A DNA stretch of 64,000 bases. Source: an uncultured Clostridia bacterium (GTDB taxonomy: Bacteria; Bacillota; Clostridia; Christensenellales; Borkfalkiaceae). Shown piece after piece: positions 1 through 11,045 of this stretch. The stretch is taken from assembly GCA_930990665.1 (NCBI GenBank), contig CAKNQN010000007.1, positions 27,660 through 91,659 of the forward strand. The letters run 5' to 3'. Below the pieces are notes generated by a model. The model saw nothing but the letters and a program-made list of their open reading frames with translations, was not told the DNA's origin and ran no database searches. Position 1 is the stretch's first letter. Every line of letters begins with the position of its first letter. Both the position numbers and the translations under genes were made by a program.

Positions 1-2
1 CT

Positions 3-704
3 GCGGCGGAACAGGAAGGGCAGGCGCCTTGCAAGAGGCGGGGAGGACGGGAACAGGCGATGCGCGGCGGGTCAGGAAAGAGACGGGCGAGCTCCTTTCT
101 GTCTCCCTTTTATCTGTTTGCCGCGGCGGCGGTCTTTTTCGGCTGCGGGGCGGAAGCGGTCATGAATCAGTGGGTGGCGACGTATGCCGCGGAGCTTTTG
201 GGAAGCGAATGGGGTTCGGCACTGGGTGCCGCCCTCTTTGCGCTTTGCCTCGGCGGGGGAGGGGTGCTGTACGTTCTGCGGCTGCGCCGAAAGGGAGTAT
301 CTTTTTTTCTGCTTGTTTCGAGTGCGGCAGCGGCCTTTGTTCTGTACCTCCTGGCGGCGCTTCTCCCTTGGCGCATCCCTGCGCTCGTCTGCGCCGCGGC
401 CTGCGGCTTCTTTGCCGGGATTCTTTCCCCCGGGGCGATGTCCGCCGCGGCCGCAGGTCTTTCCGCCGCGGGCGGCCGCATGATCGCCGCGCTCTCCGTC
501 TCGCAGGATGTGGGCGCGGCGCTTCTGCCTTCGGCGGGCAGCGCCATCGCCGAAAAATTTTCCGTGCGCAGCTGCTTTCTCGTCCTCTCTGCCGCCCCGC
601 TTCTCGCGGCGGCCGCCCTCGCGCTCATGGCAAGGGCGGGGAGAAAAGCAGAAAACTTTCAACGCGATCGGAGAAATTTTTCCATTCGTATGCGGAAACG
701 ATAG
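3..704 (+). CDS. MFS transporter, C-terminal half (5' partial)
   Basis: The reading frame is open to the left edge, so the gene starts outside the window and the ATG at 60 in the ORF track is not the true start. The visible part begins with a charged cytoplasmic stretch (about residues 1-30) and then about six hydrophobic helices, as expected for transmembrane segments 7-12 of a major facilitator permease. The first helix carries GCGAEAVMNQWVATY, resembling the start of the C-terminal half of fucose-permease-like MFS proteins. The tail is short and basic (AGRKAENFQRDRR). Substrate cannot be read from this fragment. The family call rests on topology and composition, not on a decisive motif. 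Confidence 0.7.
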   Translation, partial: AAEQEGQAPCKRRGGREQAMRGGSGKRRASSFLSPFYLFAAAAVFFGCGAEAVMNQWVATYAAELLGSEWGSALGAALFALCLGGGGVLYVLRLRRKGVSFFLLVSSAAAAFVLYLLAALLPWRIPALVCAAACGFFAGILSPGAMSAAAAGLSAAGGRMIAALSVSQDVGAALLPSAGSAIAEKFSVRSCFLVLSAAPLLAAAALALMARAGRKAENFQRDRRNFSIRMRKR

Positions 705-762
705 GAATTGACGCCATTTTATGGTAAAATACCATTCGGATCGATCTTTCAAAGGTTTGTTT

Positions 763-2220
763 ATGCGAAACAAGAGGAAAACTCAAGACAATATCCCTTC
801 CCGGGAAAATACGGAAACGGATCCGAAAATTTTGGAAAACACGCCCGCCGAGGAGAAAGACCTTACTGTCTGTCCTGCGTCTGCTACGGCGAAGGAGAAG
901 ATAGAGGACGGTTCCGCGGCAAAAGTCTCCGAAAACGATGCGGCAGAGAACCCCGTGCAGAATGAGAGCACGGAGCGCGATATATCGACCGCGGGGAATA
1001 ATGCCGCAGCGGCGGAAAAGGCTTCCGCTTCTGCGGGTACAAGCGCACCGTCTGCGGAAGGGGAGGAAAGTTCTGCGTCGGAGAACGGGCTCGAAGAGGC
1101 AAAGCTGAAAAAACAGAGCCGCCGCAACAAGATCGGATTCCTGATCTCGCTTCTCATCATCGGGTGCGTGGTATATGCGCTGTGGACCCTTTCCAACACC
1201 CTGTCGCAGGGAGATACGGCCACATTCCGAGAGGTGGTCGCGGGCATGAACTGGTGGTACATTGTGCTCGCGTTCGGACTGTTTTTCGTGATGTTCGTGA
1301 TGGAGGCGCTCAAATTTACCCTGCTTTGCCGCTGCAACCAGTGTTCGCTCGGCTTTGCCAAGGATATGAAGCTTGCACTCATCGGCAAATATTACGAATG
1401 CATCACCCCCTTTTCTTCGGGCGGGCAGCCCATGCAGATCTATTATCTGCATAAAAACGGCGTTCCTTCGGCCAAGGGGGCTTCCATCGCCATGGTCAAG
1501 TACGGCGTGCACATGCTCGGTTTTACCGTGGTGGCGGCGCTGGTGATGGGGTTCGGGGTCCCCTGGCTCGGAAAACTGATCGACAACCAGGCCACCCTCA
1601 ACGTGATCATCATCTGCGGCTGGATCGGGTTCGGGATCAACGCCTTTATTCCCGTTTTCGTGACGCTGGTCGTGTTCCTGCCCAAGCCTGTGGCGTGGCT
1701 CGTCAACCTGTGCGTGAAGATCCTGCACAAGATCCGCATCATCCGTCACCCGGAAAAATGGGAAGCCAAGGTGCGCAAATGGTTCGACGATTTTTCCGTC
1801 TTTTCGCAATTCGTCTATAAAAAACCGCTCGCGTTTCTGGCGCTGTTCCTGCTTTGCCTGGGAGAACCCGTCATCGAACTTATCTTTCCGTATCTGGTGC
1901 TCGTCGGCATGCTGGGCGGAAACGTGGCGGGCATGCAGGGCGGCGAACTCTTTTTTGCCGTCGTGGTGCTGGCCATGTACGCCACCTATGCCGCCACCTT
2001 TATCCCGACGCCCGGCAATTCCGGCGCCATCGAGATGATCTTTCTGGCAGCGTTTGCCACGATGACGGAGAGCGTGCTCTTCTGGTTCGTGCTTTTCTGG
2101 AGATTTATCATCTACTATACCTGGATCGTGCTCGGCCTCGGCATGAACGTGACCGACCTCGCCCGTCGTATGCACGCCCGCCGCAAAGAGGCGCGCGCGT
2201 CCGGCGCCCGACGAGAATGA
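763..2220 (+). CDS. UPF0104 / lysylphosphatidylglycerol synthase-TM-like membrane protein
   Basis: This 485-residue protein has a hydrophilic, Glu/Ala/Ser-rich N-terminal region of roughly 110 residues, then about eight membrane helices starting at NKIGFLISLLIIGCVVYAL. The C-terminal pattern TPGNSGAIEMIF and the overall topology fit the UPF0104 family (the membrane domain of MprF-type flippases, also found alone). There is no aminoacyl-transferase domain, so it is not a full MprF. The family is thought to move lipids or lipid-linked sugars. I chose ATG 763, which has AAAGG seven bases upstream, over ATG 721, which lacks a ribosome binding site and lies in a small inverted repeat (ATGGTA-AAA-TACCAT). 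The long acidic N-terminal extension is unusual and probably cytoplasmic. Confidence 0.8.
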   Translation: MRNKRKTQDNIPSRENTETDPKILENTPAEEKDLTVCPASATAKEKIEDGSAAKVSENDAAENPVQNESTERDISTAGNNAAAAEKASASAGTSAPSAEGEESSASENGLEEAKLKKQSRRNKIGFLISLLIIGCVVYALWTLSNTLSQGDTATFREVVAGMNWWYIVLAFGLFFVMFVMEALKFTLLCRCNQCSLGFAKDMKLALIGKYYECITPFSSGGQPMQIYYLHKNGVPSAKGASIAMVKYGVHMLGFTVVAALVMGFGVPWLGKLIDNQATLNVIIICGWIGFGINAFIPVFVTLVVFLPKPVAWLVNLCVKILHKIRIIRHPEKWEAKVRKWFDDFSVFSQFVYKKPLAFLALFLLCLGEPVIELIFPYLVLVGMLGGNVAGMQGGELFFAVVVLAMYATYAATFIPTPGNSGAIEMIFLAAFATMTESVLFWFVLFWRFIIYYTWIVLGLGMNVTDLARRMHARRKEARASGARRE

Positions 2221-2247
2221 AAAAACCGCGCATTTGCGCGGTTTTTA
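2221..2247. terminator. Bidirectional intrinsic terminator
   Basis: A hairpin (ACCGCGC-ATTT-GCGCGGT) flanked by A and T tracts sits between the convergent UPF0104 and GT8 genes and can serve both strands. Confidence 0.9.
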
Positions 2248-2260
2248 TGCTTACGTATAT

Positions 2261-3118
2261 TCATTTTGTGAGATCGTATCGTGCGGCGAGCTCGTCGTAT
2301 TTTTCGTAAAGATCGTCAAAATAAAAGATCTTCAGTTTTTTATGTACCTTGTCGCGTTCCCACTGTTTATAGTTGTAGATGTGGAAGAAGGGCAACCAGC
2401 GGATCCCGCGGCAGAAGTGCTTTACGACGGTATCTTTGTGCAGTCCGCGCTGTTCGTTGAAACGGCGGGGGAGATAGATGCGCCGCGTGCAAAGACGGTG
2501 CAGTGCCGTTTGGTCGGGCATGACGAGTTTGTGCGTGCAGACGTAATCCCGCGCCCGCGAGAAAAGTTTGGTCTGGCGTATGCGCTTTAAGTTGAGTAGC
2601 AGCACGCCCGCATTGCAGTAGTGGCGGTTGATCCAGAATTTACCCATGTAATCGAGTACGGCGCCGTATTCCGCATCGCCGAGATCGACGTCGTAGAGCT
2701 GCCCGATGTCGGAAGCGCACATCGTGTCGATGTCGAGGTAGATGATCTTGTCCGGCAGGCCTTCCAGTCCGTCCAGATACAGGCGCAGGAGGGTATAGGG
2801 AGTATAGAAGTTTTTCGTGTTCTTGCCGTCGGCCAGTTCCCGGCGGAACGGTTCGCTCACGTCCACGCGGCATGCCGAACTCTGCCCGTTCTTTTCTTTG
2901 AGAACGCCGTCGAGAATGCGGATCTGTTCTTCGCTGAAGGGCACAAAGGCGGGGTCGACTTCGTGCAGATCCATCGTCAGCACAAAGACGTGCAGTGGAC
3001 GAGCCGTAAATTTGGCGAGTGAAAGCACGGAGAGCAACAGGCCCGGAAAAACGCGTTTGTTGCCGCTGTAACACACGGAGATCGTGTCATTCGGCATAGA
3101 TACAGTGTCGTTTGGCAT
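2261..3118 (-). CDS. Glycosyltransferase family 8 (GT-A) protein
   Basis: This is a 285-residue glycosyltransferase of the GT8 (LgtC/galactosyltransferase-like) family. The metal-binding DxD is visible in KIIYLDIDTM near residue 126, followed by the typical LDYMG..W and HYCNAGVLLLNL segment and a later H-rich region (VVKHFCRG) that usually coordinates the metal and nucleotide sugar. It probably transfers a hexose to a surface polymer or lipid. No signal peptide or membrane helix is seen. The start ATG at 3118 has GGGAG nine bases upstream. The first 12 residues contain a near-duplication (MPNDTVS-MPNDTIS), so an alternative start at the second Met (3097) is possible. Confidence 0.88.
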   Translation of the reverse strand: MPNDTVSMPNDTISVCYSGNKRVFPGLLLSVLSLAKFTARPLHVFVLTMDLHEVDPAFVPFSEEQIRILDGVLKEKNGQSSACRVDVSEPFRRELADGKNTKNFYTPYTLLRLYLDGLEGLPDKIIYLDIDTMCASDIGQLYDVDLGDAEYGAVLDYMGKFWINRHYCNAGVLLLNLKRIRQTKLFSRARDYVCTHKLVMPDQTALHRLCTRRIYLPRRFNEQRGLHKDTVVKHFCRGIRWLPFFHIYNYKQWERDKVHKKLKIFYFDDLYEKYDELAARYDLTK

Positions 3119-3223
3119 GATAAAATACTCCCGATCGGAATAAATGCATTATAACACATTTGTCTGCAAAAGGCAAGGGATTGTTTTGAATCCTTCCGCC
3201 GCAGGCAAACGAGAGGAGGAAGG

Positions 3224-3913
3224 ATGGACGTCTGGCAGGTGATGCGCGCGCGGCATTCGGTGCGCGCCTATGAACACAGACCTCTTCCGCAGGAGATCGC
3301 CGAAAAGCTCCGCGAAGAGGTGGAGCAGTGCAACCGGGAAGGCGGGCTGAGTATCCGCCTTGTGACGGATGAGCCGAAGGCGTTTTCCGGCTTTCTGGCG
3401 CATTACGGGAAATTTTCGGGCGTCGAAAATTATTTTGTTTTGGCCGGACGGCGTGGCAAAGACCTCGACGAGCGCGCGGGATATTACGGCGAGCGGCTGG
3501 TGCTGTTTGCACAGTCGCTGGGGCTGAATACCTGTTGGGCGGCGCTCACCTTTTCCCGCCGCGCCGCAAAGGAGTTTGCGCACCTCAAAGAGGGGGAAAA
3601 GCTCGTCTGCGTCATCGCGCTCGGCTACGGAAAGACGCAGGGGACCCCGCATCGGGGAAAGACACTCTCCGAGGTGTGCGCCTATGCCACGGATGCCGAC
3701 CGGAACGGCGCGCACCCCGCCTGGTTCCTGCGCGGCGCAGAGGCCGCGATTCTCGCCCCGACGGCCGTCAATCAGCAGAAATTTCTTTTCACGCTCACAA
3801 AAGACGGCGTCCGCGCACAGCAAAAGGGCGGCTTTTGCCGCGGCATCGACCTGGGTATCGTAAAATACCATTTCGAGCTCGGTGCCGGCAGGGAAAATTT
3901 CGAGTGGGTGTGA
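3224..3913 (+). CDS. Nitroreductase-family flavoprotein
   Basis: The 229-residue protein opens with MDVWQVMRARHSVRAY, the FMN-phosphate-binding RxSxR motif of nitroreductases. The segment AGYYGERLVLFAQSLGLNTCW is the typical dimer and flavin core, and ALGYG follows. It resembles the putative TM_nitroreductase subgroup (PF14512), in which two half-domains fold in one chain; the C-terminal part (FLRGAEAAILAPTAVNQQKFLF) repeats the flavin-binding pattern. Substrate is unknown. A strong ribosome binding site (GAGAGGAGGAAGG) precedes the ATG. It stands alone, divergent from the GT8 gene. Confidence 0.85.
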   Translation: MDVWQVMRARHSVRAYEHRPLPQEIAEKLREEVEQCNREGGLSIRLVTDEPKAFSGFLAHYGKFSGVENYFVLAGRRGKDLDERAGYYGERLVLFAQSLGLNTCWAALTFSRRAAKEFAHLKEGEKLVCVIALGYGKTQGTPHRGKTLSEVCAYATDADRNGAHPAWFLRGAEAAILAPTAVNQQKFLFTLTKDGVRAQQKGGFCRGIDLGIVKYHFELGAGRENFEWV

Positions 3914-4029
3914 TCGCGAAGCCGCCGCGGCCCGATCGATGCGGATGCAGCTTTCGGCGGATGCAGCTTTTGTATGTCTGTCACAGAGAATAAAAATTTG
4001 AAAAATTTAGTTAACCAATGTTAATTTAA

Positions 4030-4058
4030 TTGACAAAGGAAAAAATTTGCGATAAAAT
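4030..4058 (+). promoter_or_regulatory. SigA-type promoter of a possible small RNA
   Basis: TTGACA, a 17-base spacer and TAAAAT. No credible open reading frame follows before the terminator at 4169-4210. Confidence 0.8.
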
Positions 4059-4064
4059 AGGAAC

Positions 4065-4215
4065 AAGTTCGGCGGCGGAAAAGCGGCCGGGCTGCCCTTC
4101 GGGGGCAGAGAAAAGCGGGGGAGCTTTGACAAAAAAAGCCTATTCGTTCCAATAACCTACCGATAAGAACGGGCGGGGCGCGGCCTTCGGGCGCGCCCCG
4201 CCCGTCATTTTTAAG
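4065..4215 (+). ncRNA. Candidate small RNA of unknown class
   Basis: About 145 bases lie between a near-consensus promoter (4030-4058) and a strong intrinsic terminator. Inside are a UUCG-capped hairpin (CTGCCC-TTCG-GGGGCAG at about 4091-4107), an unpaired A-rich stretch, and a GTTC...GAAC hairpin with the loop CAATAACCTACCGATA. It does not show the conserved cores of SRP RNA, RNase P RNA or tmRNA. The closing long-range stem of 6S RNA is not evident either. Function unknown. Confidence 0.45.
4169..4210 (+). terminator. Strong GC-rich intrinsic terminator
   Basis: A 14-bp perfect stem (ACGGGCGGGGCGCG and its complement) with a GCCTTCGGG loop, followed by CATTTTT. Confidence 0.8.
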
Positions 4216-4239
4216 ACGCTGGAAGTATTGCGGGAGAGG

Positions 4240-4445
4240 AAGAAGGGACAGGGCCGCATAGCGGCGGCTGAAATGCCTATGAGCCGGGGAAAGCACATGA
4301 CCGCTATGCGGCGCGGGGGCGCGGTGGCCATATAGCGGCAGTGGGGGTAAAGAGGCAGGGCCGCATGGCGGCGGTGGGGTGAAGGTACAGGGCCGCATTG
4401 CAGTGGTGGGGTGAAGGTACAGGGCCGCGTTAAGGTGGGGCGTTT
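4240..4445. repeat. Degenerate GC-rich tandem repeat, unit about 32 bp
   Basis: Three recognisable units share TGAAGGTACAGGGCCGC followed by a variable segment and GGTGGGG (clearest at about 4378-4441). More degenerate relatives containing GGGCCGCAT.GCGGCGG extend leftwards to about 4240. No gene is supported here; the ORF-track entries in this gap have repetitive low-complexity translations. Confidence 0.75.
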
Positions 4446-4535
4446 TGTAGAGGTCTGTGGGTTGCCGTGCGGCTGCCCTTTGGTACGCGCCCGCGAGAGG
4501 AGAGAAAAAATTCCGCGGGAGATTTTCTGAGAGGA

Positions 4536-4564
4536 TTGACAACGGCAAAAATTTCCTGTAATAT
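4536..4564 (+). promoter_or_regulatory. SigA-type promoter of the beta-galactosidase gene
   Basis: TTGACA, 17 bases, TAATAT, 40 bases before the chosen ATG. A small inverted repeat GGTC-AAAAA-GACC (about 4574-4586) follows the -10 and could be part of an operator. Confidence 0.85.
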
Positions 4565-4567
4565 TAA

Positions 4568-7507
<2,940 letters not shown>

Positions 7508-7511
7508 GTAT

Positions 7512-7540
7512 TTGACTTTCCCGCCGCCGCGCTCTATAAT
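7512..7540 (+). promoter_or_regulatory. SigA-type promoter of the alcohol dehydrogenase gene
   Basis: TTGACT, 17 bases, TATAAT. Confidence 0.88.
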
Positions 7541-7578
7541 AAATCCGTAATAATAAGAAAAACAGGAGGAACTGCAAT

Positions 7579-8745
7579 ATGCTCGGTAACTTTACATTTT
7601 GCAACCCTACCAAATTGTATTTCGGCAAGGATGCGCTGTCGGGACTGGAGGAGGAGCTGCCCAAGTACGGCAAGCGGGTGTTGCTTGTATACGGCGGCGG
7701 TTCTATCAAAAGAAACGGCATCTACGACAAGGTCACGGCCATTCTGAAAGAGTGCGGCAAAGAGATCTTTGAAGACGGCGGCGTGATGCCTAACCCCACG
7801 ACGGAAAAACTGGCGGAAGGGGTCGGGCGCGCCAAGGCGGCGAAGGCGGATTTCATTCTCGCCGTGGGCGGCGGGTCGGTTTGCGATTATGCTAAGGCGG
7901 TCTCCGTCTCGGTGTATTGCGAGGAGGATCCTTGGGAAAAGTATTATCTGCGCTTTGAAGAGCCTTCCTGCAAGATCCTGCCCGTCGGCTGCGTGCTGAC
8001 GATGGTGGGCACGGGCAGCGAGATGAACGGCGGGTCCGTCATTACCAACCATGCGCAGAAACTCAAGATCGGGAAAGTGTTCGGCCCGGAAGTCTTCCCC
8101 AAATTCTCCGTGCTCGATCCCGAATTTACTTTCACCCTTCCTCATTACCAGATGGTGGCAGGATTTTTTGACATCATGTCGCATATCCTCGAACAGTATC
8201 TTTCGGGCGAGGACGACAACACCTCCGATTATCTGTCGGAAGGACTGATGCGTTCGCTCATCCACAGCTCGCGCATCGCGGTGAAGGATCCGCAGAACTA
8301 CGAGGCGCGCAGCAACATCATGTGGACGGCGACCTGGGCGCTGAACACGCTGATCGCCTGCGGCAAGAGTACCGACTGGGAGGTGCACATGCTCGGCCAG
8401 GCAGTCGGCGCGCATACAGACGCCACGCACGGCATGACGCTTTCGGCCGTGTCGCTGCCCTATTATAAACATATCATGCCGTACGGTCTTGCAAAATTTA
8501 AGCGCTTTGCCGTCAATGTGTGGGGCGTAGACGCCGCGGGCAAGAGCGACGAACAGGTCGCAAACGAGGGCCTTTCCGCCATGGAAAGCTGGATGAAAGA
8601 GCTGGGACTTGCGATGAACATATCGCAGCTGGGCGCCACCGAAGAGATGATCCCGGGGCTCGTCGAGAGCACGCTCATCATGCAGGGAGGCTACAAGGTC
8701 CTGACCAAAGAGGAGATCGCGGAAATTTTCCGCGCCAGCCTGTAA
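7579..8745 (+). CDS. Iron-containing alcohol dehydrogenase (butanol dehydrogenase-like)
   Basis: A 388-residue group III NAD(P)H-dependent alcohol dehydrogenase. It begins FTFCNPTKLYFGKDAL, typical of the BdhA/BdhB/YugJ branch. The nucleotide-binding GGGS motif appears as AVGGGSVCDYAK. Metal-ligand regions are seen in FFDIMSHILEQYL and AVGAHTDATHGMTL. It probably reduces aldehydes during fermentation in the cytoplasm. The ribosome binding site is ACAGGAGG. It has its own promoter and terminator and so is monocistronic. Assignment to butanol specifically is by family resemblance only. Confidence 0.93.
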   Translation: MLGNFTFCNPTKLYFGKDALSGLEEELPKYGKRVLLVYGGGSIKRNGIYDKVTAILKECGKEIFEDGGVMPNPTTEKLAEGVGRAKAAKADFILAVGGGSVCDYAKAVSVSVYCEEDPWEKYYLRFEEPSCKILPVGCVLTMVGTGSEMNGGSVITNHAQKLKIGKVFGPEVFPKFSVLDPEFTFTLPHYQMVAGFFDIMSHILEQYLSGEDDNTSDYLSEGLMRSLIHSSRIAVKDPQNYEARSNIMWTATWALNTLIACGKSTDWEVHMLGQAVGAHTDATHGMTLSAVSLPYYKHIMPYGLAKFKRFAVNVWGVDAAGKSDEQVANEGLSAMESWMKELGLAMNISQLGATEEMIPGLVESTLIMQGGYKVLTKEEIAEIFRASL

Positions 8746-8816
8746 AAACGCGCGCCGCCTGCAAAAATACGGCGTTGCGGAAAACAGATTCATTGTGCAT
8801 TTACCCACACGAATTG

Positions 8817-8852
8817 CGCCGCGGAAAGCATTGTTCTTTCCGCGGCGTTTTG
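8817..8852 (+). terminator. Intrinsic terminator
   Basis: 12-bp perfect stem (CGCCGCGGAAAG / CTTTCCGCGGCG) with a 7-base loop, then TTTTGT. Confidence 0.85.
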
Positions 8853-8970
8853 TATAACGAGGGAGCGGAATTTTTGCATTGCCGAACCCTGCATCTGACG
8901 GCGAAAAAGAAAAAATCGGAGAAGATACACAAAATTTGCAATAATTTTTTGTTCAATCGGTTTATTATGA

Positions 8971-8999
8971 TTGTATTTATTTTTATGTTATGATAAAAT
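8971..8999 (+). promoter_or_regulatory. Promoter of the prepilin-like gene
   Basis: TTGTAT, 17 bases, TAAAAT in an AT-rich stretch. It leaves a leader of roughly 85 bases before the GTG start. Confidence 0.75.
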
Positions 9000-9012
9000 A
9001 TAGCCAGGAATC

Positions 9013-9051
9013 AGAAAGCCGCGGCTTTCTTGTCTGCATATGCAGACAAGA
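9013..9051 (+). promoter_or_regulatory. Leader with two overlapping perfect palindromes
   Basis: An 18-bp palindrome centred on GCCGCGGC (9013-9030) shares three bases with a 24-bp palindrome centred on GCATATGC (9028-9051). Both lie in the predicted 5' leader, upstream of the ribosome binding site. As RNA they could form one or two hairpins; as DNA they could bind dimeric regulators. Confidence 0.8.
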
Positions 9052-9090
9052 GAAATTTTACCGGCGGCAGAGAAAAGGGAGGTACAGCAA

Positions 9091-10848
9091 GTGGCGAAAA
9101 AGTTGAAAAAAGCGTTTACGATTACCGAACTTGTGATCGTGATCGCGGTGGTGGCGATTTTGGCGGCGGTGCTCATTCCTACGTTTGCCAACATCATCGA
9201 CAAAGCGAATGAGTCTTCCGATACGCAGGCCGTGCGCGAAATGAACCTCGCGCTGGAAAATGCGGAGATTTTGGAGGGGAAAGCGGAAGATCTTACCGAT
9301 GCGTTGGAAGTGCTCGCCGATGCGGGTATGGATGCAAACGCGTACAAAGCGCTTTCCAAGGGGCGCAAGTTTGTTTGGGACAGTTCCATAAATCGTGTGC
9401 TGTATGTTACGGACAACAACAAAGTTCTTTATCCCCAAGAATATAAAGATACTATTTATACATTCGGCACGTGGATCACGCTTACCGGTCGGATGGCGGG
9501 CGACGACTCGTGGAAAGATACGGATGTCCCCGTAGCAAGTTATGCTTTGCCGAACGAACAAACTGTAAGCGGTACTTTTACCAAATATACGGTGAGTACA
9601 AACGCGCAGTTGATGTCATTGTCAGAATCTCTGCGTGCGGGCGAATTTGCCAATAAAGGTGCAGGGCTTATTATTGAACTTGAACAGGACGCGGAAATCG
9701 ATTTGCTCGGCGCGGAATGGCTGAGTATCGGCGAGTTTGCGGGTATTTTTAATGGCAACGGCGCCACGATTTCCAACCTTACCATGACGGACAGAACGCA
9801 GGACTGCGTAACTGAGTTCAGTTCTACGACGGGTAACAATTATCGCCCTTATGGTTTTGTTTCGGTGTTTGAAGGCCCTTATTTCGGCAATGTTACGTTT
9901 GCCGACGTAAACATCAGTTTTCCCGGGAATATTCCCGAACTGTCGGCAAATCATACGGTTGCCGCGGCAATCGGTGCGGTGAGAAATACCACTGCCGGAA
10001 AAACCACATATGTGGATAACATAACTGTTTCCGGCAACATCACCTCTTATTACCGCGTGGCGGGCATTGTCGGCTTTGCGGGCGGAGCTTCAAATGCGCG
10101 GATGGTGGGCAATGTAACGATTTCGAACTGTGTGAACAATGCCACGGTAACCTCAACGCTCGGTGCATCCACTTACAATACGGCGGCGGGCATACTTTCC
10201 ACCAGCAACCAGTTTGACGAGGGTGCCACTTTGATCGTTGAAAACAATAAGAATTACGGCACGATCAACGGGCAGGTTTCCGGCGGTATTATTTCCACTC
10301 TGTTCAGCGGCGGATCACAGGCTTCTCATACAATACCGAATCCGAATGGTGGGAATGATATTACCGTTTATGATGATGGGTATGCGGATGGCAGCAAAGG
10401 CACCGTAATAATCCGGAATAACGAAAACCACGGTGCGATCAACGCGCTCCATAAGGCGGGGTATCAAAAAGGTGAATATGTCGACAACGTAAAACTTTTC
10501 GCCGTGGAAACAGGCGCGCGGGCAGCGGGTATCATCTCGGTGCAGGTGCATCAGGAAAACACGTTTGTATACGGCAACTGGAATACCGGCGCACTCCGCG
10601 CAAAGGATGAAGAGAAGCCCGGCGAAGCAACGGAAAGACAGATCGCCTATGCCACCGAAAGGAGCAAAGATACGGGTCTCGGCTATCTTGTCGGCTGGAA
10701 AGAATGGAATGCAGAACAAAAATCGGTACAGTCTGCCAACTATTACGGCGAATCCAAGCAGGTAGTAACGGATGAGAAAGAAGTGACGAAGGAAGAGCCT
10801 GTTTACGAAGATATAAAGGCTGAGGCAAATCGAGATCAGAATCAGTAA
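9091..10848 (+). CDS. Prepilin-type N-terminal domain fused to a large repeat-rich extracellular domain
   Basis: The protein starts with a class III (type IV pilin) signal: VAKKLKKA then FTITELVIVIAVVAILAAVLIPTF. A prepilin peptidase would cut after Ala and methylate Phe; the conserved Glu is at mature position 5. I prefer GTG 9091 (585 residues), eight bases after GGGAGG, over ATG 9040, which sits at the centre of a palindrome. After the helix comes a short pilin-like part with a DNNKVLYP-type end, then from about residue 170 a Gly/Asn/Thr-rich region of irregular repeats (AGIFNGNGATISNLTM, AGIVGFAGG, GILSTSNQ, GGIISTLFSGG), resembling GLUG or right-handed beta-helix repeats. The C-terminus is highly charged. 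No other pilus assembly gene is nearby. Likely a surface-displayed or secreted minor pilin or adhesin; function unknown. Confidence 0.8.
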   Translation: MAKKLKKAFTITELVIVIAVVAILAAVLIPTFANIIDKANESSDTQAVREMNLALENAEILEGKAEDLTDALEVLADAGMDANAYKALSKGRKFVWDSSINRVLYVTDNNKVLYPQEYKDTIYTFGTWITLTGRMAGDDSWKDTDVPVASYALPNEQTVSGTFTKYTVSTNAQLMSLSESLRAGEFANKGAGLIIELEQDAEIDLLGAEWLSIGEFAGIFNGNGATISNLTMTDRTQDCVTEFSSTTGNNYRPYGFVSVFEGPYFGNVTFADVNISFPGNIPELSANHTVAAAIGAVRNTTAGKTTYVDNITVSGNITSYYRVAGIVGFAGGASNARMVGNVTISNCVNNATVTSTLGASTYNTAAGILSTSNQFDEGATLIVENNKNYGTINGQVSGGIISTLFSGGSQASHTIPNPNGGNDITVYDDGYADGSKGTVIIRNNENHGAINALHKAGYQKGEYVDNVKLFAVETGARAAGIISVQVHQENTFVYGNWNTGALRAKDEEKPGEATERQIAYATERSKDTGLGYLVGWKEWNAEQKSVQSANYYGESKQVVTDEKEVTKEEPVYEDIKAEANRDQNQ

Positions 10849-10862
10849 TTATCTGAACGAGT

Positions 10863-10897
10863 CGGCGGAAAGCGAAAGGCTTTCCGCCGATTTTTTT
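10863..10897 (+). terminator. Intrinsic terminator
   Basis: 11-bp stem CGGCGGAAAGC / GCTTTCCGCCG with a GAAAG loop, followed by A and seven T. Confidence 0.92.
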
Positions 10898-10959
10898 GCC
10901 CATTTATCGGCATTTTTGCGCTTTTTGCCGAAAAAACAGCGCGCCGCCGCCGACATCGC

Positions 10960-10988
10960 TTGAAAAGATGCTTTTTGTGTGATATAAT
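10960..10988 (+). promoter_or_regulatory. SigA-type promoter of the DUF5058 operon
   Basis: TTGAAA, 17 bases, TATAAT. Confidence 0.88.
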
Positions 10989-11045
10989 AAACATAATTCC
11001 GTGATCATTTTGCGGAAAACAAAAATTTTTTACGGAGTAACGCTT

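Noticed and set aside
9040-9090. ATG 9040 as start of the prepilin gene
   Set aside because: It lies at the centre of a 24-bp palindrome without a binding site; GTG 9091 has GGGAGG at good spacing and gives a normal pilin signal length.
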